From positions 82,675-146,674 of the forward strand of contig JALKBU010000009.1 of the NCBI GenBank assembly GCA_023091735.1: 64,000 bases of DNA. Reading direction: 5' to 3'. Shown here piece after piece: positions 57,481 to 64,000 of this stretch (position 1 is its first letter; the number at the start of each line of letters is the position of its first letter). The position numbers and the translations under genes were made by a program. This DNA comes from Trichomonas tenax. Lineage: Eukaryota > Parabasalia > Trichomonadida > Trichomonadidae. The notes under the pieces are model-generated. The model saw only the letters and a list, made by a program, of their open reading frames with translations. It did no database searches and was not told where the DNA came from.

Positions 57481-58132
57481 ATGCAGAATGCAAGAAATAG
57501 TGTTCGCTTTTACTTTATATCACTCATTGTATGCATTCAAGCACAATGCAGTTATATTTAGCTTCATAATTACGAAGTAATTCAAATTAAATTCCTTTAT
57601 TCGACGAATTTATCAGTTTAAATCCAATGAAATCCATTCTATTAATATGAGAATGGGTTTTATGTCATTTGCAGTACGATATATCCAAAATCTTTACTCG
57701 ATCAAATTTACGATATTTTTTTTTGCATTTGAGTGCTAAATTTGATATAGCTTATATCTGCATTGATGACTGCATCATTTCTTACGGCGCAGATGCATAA
57801 TTTACATAGGTTTTCAAATATTTGTGGTTATAAGCAACAACAATACGTAATTGCGTTTTGGTTGTTAATGCTTAACTATTGCTACATCTGAAGTTCAAAG
57901 ATCTTAATAAAAGTATTCGGAATAATTTATTTATACATTTGGATAAAGTTCTATTTCAGTTGATATTTAGGATTGTGTGTGCCTAGCTATAATTATTTTT
58001 AACACATTATTTATTTTATCGAAACATAATCTATTTATGTGTATAAATTCAATAATTAAAAAAAGCAAAAATTTAATAAACAATCAATATAAAATGATGA
58101 GATGTTGAATGCCTTGAGTTATTATTCAATAC
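57481..58132. other. AT-rich boundary before the virus-like block
   Basis: No gene seen. No terminal inverted repeat or target duplication was recognised at the left edge of the block. Confidence 0.4.
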
Positions 58133-59137
58133 GTGGGAGCAAAAGTGAAGAACGAAAATAATCCATGGAAATATAAGGTCTCACAAGGTGAAAGATATGA
58201 TGAATTGGCTAAATATGATTATAAGTTACCAACAAAGCCTAAGGAAAAGTTATCTACATTTTCAATATTTGTTAAGCTATTGTCTCAGCATGGATTTATG
58301 GATGCTATTTACAATGAAAGGTTGCCAGCTGTATTTGGTGGTGGACCTGCTGCTATTAAGTTATTCCGTATAATTGTTTCACCGATGATTCTCTACAGGT
58401 TACTTTATATAAGAATTGTTGAAAGACCATTGTTTTATTATCTTGTCGAAAAGGGTCATATTAATAACGATTATGAATCGTTTAAGTTGTTTTGTAAGAA
58501 TAATCCTAATAGATGGTGGGCATTGTTTGCTACTAATTTCTTACAAAACAAATTTAAAGAATTTAAAGATTCGAGAGTTGATGCTGATGTTGTTATGAAT
58601 GCATTAGTTAATGGAAATATTGATTGGGAAGTTAAAGATGATGGATTTGTAGATCCTAATGATGCTATTCTTTATTTAGTTGGTAGAGAAAATGTTAAGA
58701 ATCCTACATCTAATGATTGGATGACTAATCCTAATAGTGGAAATGATAAAGTTTTGGAAATTCTTTCACATAAGGGACATCCAGATTACATCGAATGGAG
58801 AAAAACAATCGAAACATTTAAGAGTAATGCTGATATGGATCAGAAAGTATTCTTTAATAATGTTATCAAATATTTCTTCGAAAATAGTAAGGCATTTGAA
58901 AAATGGCAAGTTCAAGAACAATGCGGATTAAATTCTTCTAATGATGCTACTGTAGAAGTTGATGAAAATACTGGACAGAAGAATTTAGTTAATGCCAAAC
59001 CAGCATCAACAATTAAGAAAACCAAGACAATACTCAAGGATGGTACTGATGAAGTAGCTTCCAAAGATGGTTCTGAAGGTGATAAGGATAAACCAAAAGG
59101 TACAGATATAAGCGATATGACTAATTTTCTTAATTAA
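58133..59137 (+). CDS. Unknown protein of the virus/Polinton-like block, start unclear
   Basis: A 334-codon frame without an ATG at its head: it opens after a TGA at 58115 and the first in-frame ATG lies about 55 codons in. The upstream part (KYKVSQGERYDELAKYDYKL) is clearly coding, so the true start is lost or non-canonical. The middle part has hydrophobic and aromatic helices (LFRIIVSPMILYRLLYIRIV, YYLVEKGHINNDYESFKLFC) and the last 70 residues are Lys/Asp/Thr-rich. The codon set (GAT, GTT, AAT, TTA) differs from the host genes. I do not recognise the family. Confidence 0.6.
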   Translation: MGAKVKNENNPWKYKVSQGERYDELAKYDYKLPTKPKEKLSTFSIFVKLLSQHGFMDAIYNERLPAVFGGGPAAIKLFRIIVSPMILYRLLYIRIVERPLFYYLVEKGHINNDYESFKLFCKNNPNRWWALFATNFLQNKFKEFKDSRVDADVVMNALVNGNIDWEVKDDGFVDPNDAILYLVGRENVKNPTSNDWMTNPNSGNDKVLEILSHKGHPDYIEWRKTIETFKSNADMDQKVFFNNVIKYFFENSKAFEKWQVQEQCGLNSSNDATVEVDENTGQKNLVNAKPASTIKKTKTILKDGTDEVASKDGSEGDKDKPKGTDISDMTNFLN

Positions 59138-59159
59138 TTACAGTAAATAATATAAAGAT

Positions 59160-60007
59160 CAGAATTATAATTTTATTTTTATATAAATGTTAACAAAAAT
59201 AATTAATGAAATAAATACAGTGAAAAATCTACAGCAGATATTCCAACAACTCCCAAAATTATTAATGATGTACTTAACAGTGATCTTATTGTCGAAGAAA
59301 TTAAAGAACATGTTGCCCAAAAAGTTGATGAAATGGATAAAGATGATACATTACCAGAAAATTATCAGATAGTTTTACAACTAAAAGTTATGTTGAAAAT
59401 AGATTGGGACTATTTTCTGATGATAGCATTACAATGAAAAATATGTGTATAGTGAAATAAGTAATGTTAGAAATAGTATACCAACAATACCATCACAAAT
59501 ATATACCACATAATTTCGATAATGTGAATTTCAAGAATAAAGTTTTGCGTATTTATCCTGGAAATGATGAAGATAATATTATATCATGGTGATCTATATG
59601 ACTACTTTAATATAAAAACTGCTTTAATTTATTATTTAGATATATTTACACTAAAAGCTTATCCATTGAAATGCACGGAAAATATTGTTTATAATAAAGA
59701 TATAGAAATTAATGTTACTACTGTTTCAAAAACACGAGTTATATAAGGATTTTATGATGAAAATGGTAATGATACTGCTCCAGTATATCACTTTGGTTTA
59801 GATAACACAGATGAAACATTTGATAATAATATGGTATATAATATTAGAATTATTTCTAGAAATAATATCGAAATTATTGATAAGAAATTTACTACATTAA
59901 GTGGATATCCAAGTGTTATAATAGATGATAAATCTAATAATAGATTTTATAATTCGTGGAAATTTGTAAATATTGGAACAAAATTATATATTGGAATAAC
60001 TACATAA
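59160..60007 (+). pseudogene. Broken gene of the virus/Polinton-like block
   Basis: The plus strand shows coding phrases in changing frames: STADIPTTPKIINDVLNSDL, FTTKSYVENRLGLF (a phrase common in phage-type structural proteins), DNVNFKNKVLRIYPGNDEDN, then a frame at 59564-59746. That frame ends in TAA but continues in phase with GFYDENGNDTAPVYHFGLDN to a final TAA at 60005-60007. At least two frameshifts and one stop are present. A structural role is inference. Confidence 0.5.
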
Positions 60008-60046
60008 TAATCTTCAGACAAAAATAATAATTAAAATTATTGTAAT

Positions 60047-60278
60047 AATTATGTTGGATTAATTGTTATACCATTTTTTTCTGCTATTATTTTTATAACA
60101 TCATAATGGTAATATCGTATTAATATCTGATATTTTTTTGTAATATTTTGCTTATTTTTTCATTTATTTTTTCTTCGGTAATTTGATTGTGTGCTATTTC
60201 CGATTGTAATTGTCAGATATTAAATGTTGGAAGTCCTGGACCCGTTGACAGGACTGCGAACAATTGTTCACGCGACAT
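60047..60278 (-). pseudogene. Small broken ORF
   Basis: From the ATG at 60276-60278 the minus strand reads MSREQLFAVLSTGPGLPTFN and meets TGA after 21 codons. In the same frame it continues QLQSEIAHNQITEEKINEKI to a TAA near 60134. The family is unknown; coding-like composition argues that it was a gene of the block. Confidence 0.4.
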
Positions 60279-60300
60279 AATATTTATTAGAAAATAAATT

Positions 60301-61150
60301 TTAAAAAACTAATAAATATCTAGCAATTAATGCTTGAAGTTGTGTTTCTTTTTCACCGTATGGATTTGTGAACCACATTCTGAAACTTCTTAATGGTCTA
60401 ATTATCTTATATTTTGATAAATGTCTAGCTTCGGTACCATTACAGACACAAATAGAAGAATCAAAATATATTTATCACGTTCTACGAAATCAGCATGTGC
60501 CACAGTATCCAGCCAATATTTTCCAACGAATCCTTTAATATCTTCCACAATTATATATTTACGATTTTTACTTGCTGTAAATTCCAGTGGTAAGTTAATT
60601 GTTATAGTCATCAATTCTAATATCTGGCGGTCCATTAGGTCTTGCCTGAATTGCAAAGCAGCAATGCCTCAGGAATCCTATTTGGCTTCTCCTTAAATGG
60701 AGTGTTATCCTGCGATGTCGTAACAGTCAATTTATAAGTAATCGGGGAATTTGAAGCCTGTCCATGCTGGAATGTAAAGTTAGTCTCTGTTGGAAATCCC
60801 ATTAAGAAATGAGTGGTATCATTACTGACATAACCCTTGTCTTCATTTGCTAAAGTCGTTAATGACTTCATGAAATCGACATTAAATCCAATCATATCAT
60901 TATTAGTATTACATGCATTAGATACGATTTCATAATATGCTGGGCTATTTGTAGATTCAGGTTCTGATGGAATTGTACCGTAAGCTCCCATAAATAGCTG
61001 AACATCATTAAATAGAGAATTTTCGAAATTCGTTAAATATTCAAGCGTCTTTTGGAATAAGAACCAGATCGAATTAACATTAATGGGTGTGTATTCTCTT
61101 GTGAATGGGACTTTATTTACGGTAAGGGTTATGCAGAAGCGGACAAGGGG
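60301..61150 (-). pseudogene. Frameshifted structural-protein-like gene of the block
   Basis: Three minus-strand frames follow each other: about 61150-60635 (VNKVPFTREYTPINVNSIWF, then MGAYGTIPSEPESTNSPAYY), 60656-60402 (LPLEFTASKNRKYIIVEDIK) and a last piece 60430-60301 (IRPLRSFRMWFTNPYGEKET) ending in TAA at 60301-60303. Together they would give about 280 codons with two frameshifts. Strand-rich, Asn/Thr-rich sequence suggests a virion or surface beta-sandwich protein, but no named family is recognised. Confidence 0.45.
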
Positions 61151-61197
61151 ATAGAAGAGGAAATTGAAAAATGTAAGGAAAATGCAGTTAGTAATAA

Positions 61198-61242
61198 GAT
61201 GTTCGCATCCCTCGTAGCTTCGCCACGAGTTCTGCGAACATC
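61198..61242. repeat. Two-tier hairpin
   Basis: The outer arms GATGTTCGCA (61198-61207) and TGCGAACATC (61233-61242) are perfect complements. Inside, CTCGT and ACGAG pair around AGCTTCGCC. It sits between gene relics of the block, where a terminator or regulatory hairpin would be plausible. Confidence 0.65.
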
Positions 61243-61321
61243 TTTTTATATAATTACTGAAATCACAAATTATAAAAACAATAATTTATTAATACTAATA
61301 CTTACCGATAGAGTTAGTTTT

Positions 61322-61637
61322 ATAAATTAGGGTCCCCCATATAGAGAATAAATTTTTGAATTTCTTACAAATTAACGTTAAAATAAATTTTGAAACTCCT
61401 GACTATATAAAATTTATTCAGTTTTTGAAAAATAATTTTTGACTAACTAACTAATGAAAGAAAGCGAAAACCACTACGGGGTTAAGCCGCAGAGCGGCAA
61501 GGAATTGAGTGTAAGGAAATTTTGAAAAAATAATTTTAGTGGTTATGAGAGAAAATTGATGTTTTACGCTAATTTATAAGTCAAGATTAGGATTTATGAG
61601 TTCATTAATTTGAAAAAAATAATATAAAAATGTTTTA
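61322..61637. repeat. Repeat shared with the 52.6-53.2 kb region
   Basis: It carries CATATAGAGAATAAA, ACTCCTGACTATATAAAA, CTAACTAATGAAAGAAAGC and AATAATTTTAGTGGTTATGA, all with counterparts at 52.6-53.2 kb. It also holds a GC-rich hairpin CCGCAGAGCGG near 61489. It is noncoding and lies downstream of the tail-fibre-like gene. Confidence 0.5.
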
Positions 61638-64000
61638 TTAATAAACCCTATACCACGCATAAACAGTAATGTATGGAGGCATGTAATCAGTGCCTGAACC
61701 GGTGTCGGCAGTGTTTCCGTAAACTGAATGAATGTGACTTCCTGCATGATCAATGATTAAACCCGTGTTGTATTCTCTGGAATCTGATGAAATATCATAA
61801 CGTGAAATTGTTTCTTTTCCTCCGTTACCACATCCATAATAACCTCTATTACTGATTAAATGAGTATGAGCTCCTGCCATTGATGTTGTACCCGAAAAGT
61901 AATGATTGTGTGAAGGTAAGTTATTTACTGAAATCTTTTTACTTCCTCCTGTTTCTCTTGATGAATTAGCGCAATATAAGAAACGATCGACTATTGGCTC
62001 CCATTCACCAAAACCAAATATTTGAGCAGGATTTACGTTATTCATTGATGTGTAAATTGAACCAACAGGATAAATTGTCATTAATAATTCATATTTAGAA
62101 CTTAATACATCCTTCTTTAAATTCATTATTTCCCTATTGAATGTTTTTAATAAATTCCAAACACTAGTTTCAGGATTAGTTGAAGGCGCATCTGTTCCCA
62201 ATACCTGTTTAATTATTACATCATCAACTTTAATTTCATTTGCGTTTATTGTTGTGTCGATTTCATTTAATTTTTCGTTTAATCCATTAATATCTGTTAT
62301 TTCATGTGTATGTTCTTTATCTGCTTTATTCTTAATGTTAATGATTCCTTGTTCAATTCTCGATGATAATTCATGAATGTTATAAATCAAATCATCATTA
62401 ACTTTTTGAACTTCTGTTTTATCTGCTTTAGTTCGTAATGTGTTATTAATTGTTTGCACATCATTTTTAACTTCTGTTTTATCTGCTTTAGTATCAATTT
62501 TATTTAATGCTTCTGTTAAATCTAACGTCGATGCTTTATCATTTAATTTATTCTTTACATCAATGATTCCTTGTTCAATTCTTGACGATAATTCATGAGT
62601 GTTATAATCTAATTGTTCTTTATCTGCTTTATCATTCAGTGCATTCATAACATCCGCTAAATTTGAAGTTAAGGTATCGGTAATTACTTTATCCGTTTTA
62701 TTGTTTAATGACTGTTGAACATCAATTATCTCATCATTGTTTTTAATTAATATACCATTTGTTTGTAATCCATCCGTGAATTCAGGAATAACATATGTAG
62801 GAGGTTCCGGTGGTATAATAGTTTCCGTTCCATCTTCATTTTTAATCGTTTTACCTTCTCTTCCTTCTTTCATAAATCCCTTAATTTCATGAACCGTTAA
62901 GCGTTCGATATTTTGATGTTCATGGTTGACATTTGCTTTAATATTTAATTCTGACATTAAGTCTTTATCATTAATATTTATTTCCTGAGTATATATTTTA
63001 CCAACTTTTATATTTGTTTGTTCTTGTGTTTCTTCTAAAAATTCAGTGTCGTGATCATCAGGGTATTTCGTGAAAGATGTCAGATTATCATTAATCAAAC
63101 ATATCTGACGCAATAACTCAGCAACTGTGAATGTAATAGTTAAATCATTATTTCTTTCTGTACCTTCAAACGTTATATTATTATCTTTTATAACTTGATT
63201 GATATAATTTAATAACACACCGTAACGAGGATATAATTTATTAAATTTTTCAGCAATTGTGAGTTCATGTATTTCTTCTTCTTCATGTGTTTCGTATTCA
63301 TCAACAGCTCTTAATCTTACGCTACGAGGTACGATATTAGTACCAACATGTGATAAATTCTGCAAGAACCACTGAACACGTTGAAATAGACTTAAATGAC
63401 TATCCATTACCTGACCAGTTAATGATTCAACACTTGATATTGCATTCTGTGTTGTTCTGTTAGTTTCATTTACGAAAGTCGTGAATTGATTTAATGTATT
63501 ATTGGTTACTCCTATACTATCCTCTAAACCGTTAACGATTCCAGTCATAGTATGCGTGAAATCATCAATTCTCTGAACCCATGTTGATAAGCTACTGAAA
63601 ACATCATTACCAGTCGATATTGTATTTAACACAGCCCTTAACGTATCCAATCCTTCTGCTTTAGTCATAAATGCTGATAGTTTTGTTACTTGCAACTGTA
63701 ATGCAGTAAATGATGCAGCAGTTAGACCAGTATTTATTAAATCCCAGATCCATCCTCTTGCAGAAGCCCCATCTTCACCATCTTTACCATCTAATCCATC
63801 ACGACCTGGAGTGCCCTGTGGACCTGTATCTCCTTTCTCTCCCTTATCACCTTTCTCTCCTCTTTCTCCTTTATCTCCTTTCAATTCTTCTTTATGTTCT
63901 TCATAATACTCTAAACTCATTAAATTTACGTGTTCATGTTTGCCAGCAACTCCATCAATTATTTTATCATTAATTTTTAATGGTTTTAATAATTCAATAC
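61638..64000 (-). CDS. Phage-tail-fibre-like protein with collagen stalk and collar domain (partial)
   Basis: From the first ATG (63918-63920) the frame has 760 codons, but it stays open for 26 further codons to the window edge (ending VAGKHEHVNL before that Met), so the true start may be outside. Residues about 13-52 are collagen-like Gly-X-Y repeats (GDKGERGEKGDKGEKGDTG). Residues 80-600 are coiled-coil trimer-type sequence with repeated ADKTEV and HELSSRIEQGI units. The last about 145 residues match the fibre/collar domain of tailed phages: YPVGSIYTS, FGFGEWEPIVDRFL, NNLPSHNHYF, His-rich loops and a terminal MPPYITVYAWYR. Such fibres bind surfaces. In a protist genome this points to a virus- or Polinton-related element, bacterial DNA, or contamination. 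Confidence 0.88.
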   Translation of the reverse strand, partial: IELLKPLKINDKIIDGVAGKHEHVNLMSLEYYEEHKEELKGDKGERGEKGDKGEKGDTGPQGTPGRDGLDGKDGEDGASARGWIWDLINTGLTAASFTALQLQVTKLSAFMTKAEGLDTLRAVLNTISTGNDVFSSLSTWVQRIDDFTHTMTGIVNGLEDSIGVTNNTLNQFTTFVNETNRTTQNAISSVESLTGQVMDSHLSLFQRVQWFLQNLSHVGTNIVPRSVRLRAVDEYETHEEEEIHELTIAEKFNKLYPRYGVLLNYINQVIKDNNITFEGTERNNDLTITFTVAELLRQICLINDNLTSFTKYPDDHDTEFLEETQEQTNIKVGKIYTQEININDKDLMSELNIKANVNHEHQNIERLTVHEIKGFMKEGREGKTIKNEDGTETIIPPEPPTYVIPEFTDGLQTNGILIKNNDEIIDVQQSLNNKTDKVITDTLTSNLADVMNALNDKADKEQLDYNTHELSSRIEQGIIDVKNKLNDKASTLDLTEALNKIDTKADKTEVKNDVQTINNTLRTKADKTEVQKVNDDLIYNIHELSSRIEQGIINIKNKADKEHTHEITDINGLNEKLNEIDTTINANEIKVDDVIIKQVLGTDAPSTNPETSVWNLLKTFNREIMNLKKDVLSSKYELLMTIYPVGSIYTSMNNVNPAQIFGFGEWEPIVDRFLYCANSSRETGGSKKISVNNLPSHNHYFSGTTSMAGAHTHLISNRGYYGCGNGGKETISRYDISSDSREYNTGLIIDHAGSHIHSVYGNTADTGSGTDYMPPYITVYAWYRVY

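Noticed and set aside
61100..61240. Plus-strand coding-like phrase AEADKGIEEEIEKCKENAV
   Set aside because: It overlaps the minus-strand relic frame and a hairpin; no start or extension supports a gene.

Overview
The window looks like a chromosome segment from a parabasalid protist, most likely a trichomonad. The grounds are one very long BspA-type leucine-rich-repeat surface protein, large coiled-coil proteins, Rab GTPases, relics of beta-helix (Pmp-like) and ankyrin proteins, AT-rich intergenic DNA, apparently intronless genes, and a virus- or Polinton-like block. The organism call is inference; no rRNA or tRNA gene was seen to confirm it. Species is not decided. The classical Trichomonas vaginalis Inr was not recognised near the start codons, which may point to another genus such as Tritrichomonas.

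Layout. 0.9-9.2 kb: a membrane-anchored isochorismatase-like gene split by one stop codon, a coiled-coil protein with a decayed duplicate fragment beside it, a bromodomain protein, a GT8-like membrane glycosyltransferase, an unknown small protein and an LRR protein. 9.9-16.7 kb: a Rab GTPase, an AAAP/SLC38-type transporter, a two-RRM protein and an unknown helical protein. 17-23 kb: a PH-RasGAP-like protein between decayed beta-helix surface-protein relics. 22.8-30.2 kb: two long coiled-coil proteins transcribed divergently. 30.2-34.7 kb: an ankyrin pseudogene and a gene-poor stretch holding a long inverted repeat. 34.7-47.6 kb is gene-dense: a second Rab, a CAMKL-type kinase, ribosomal protein uS13/RPS18, a MIR-less protein O-mannosyltransferase, an EAF-like elongation cofactor, a TMEM107-like ciliary transition-zone protein, the BspA-like protein and a fusion of radial-spoke protein 9 with a nucleoside diphosphate kinase. 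48-58 kb: relic genes, a PH/TH1-like protein, an ML-domain lipid-binding protein, a MULE-like element with 54-bp terminal inverted repeats and a 9-bp target duplication, AT-rich repeats and a GNAT-like protein. 58.1-64 kb: a foreign-looking block with an unknown protein, several broken reading frames and a phage-tail-fibre-like protein (collagen stalk, coiled coils, collar domain) that runs off the window end.

Common threads. Two genes (TMEM107-like and RSP9-NDK) belong to the flagellum or cilium. Rabs, the RasGAP-like protein and the kinase are signalling and trafficking factors. The BspA-like, beta-helix, ML-domain, PMT and GT8-like genes concern the secretory route and cell surface.

The most notable regulatory signal is an 11-bp element, TTTACATGACA and close variants, repeated up to six times in single upstream regions and seen in either orientation. 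A second element, AAAAGTGNCAA, lies directly before four start codons. Start codons were moved to the first ATG where the longest open frame began at TTG or GTG.
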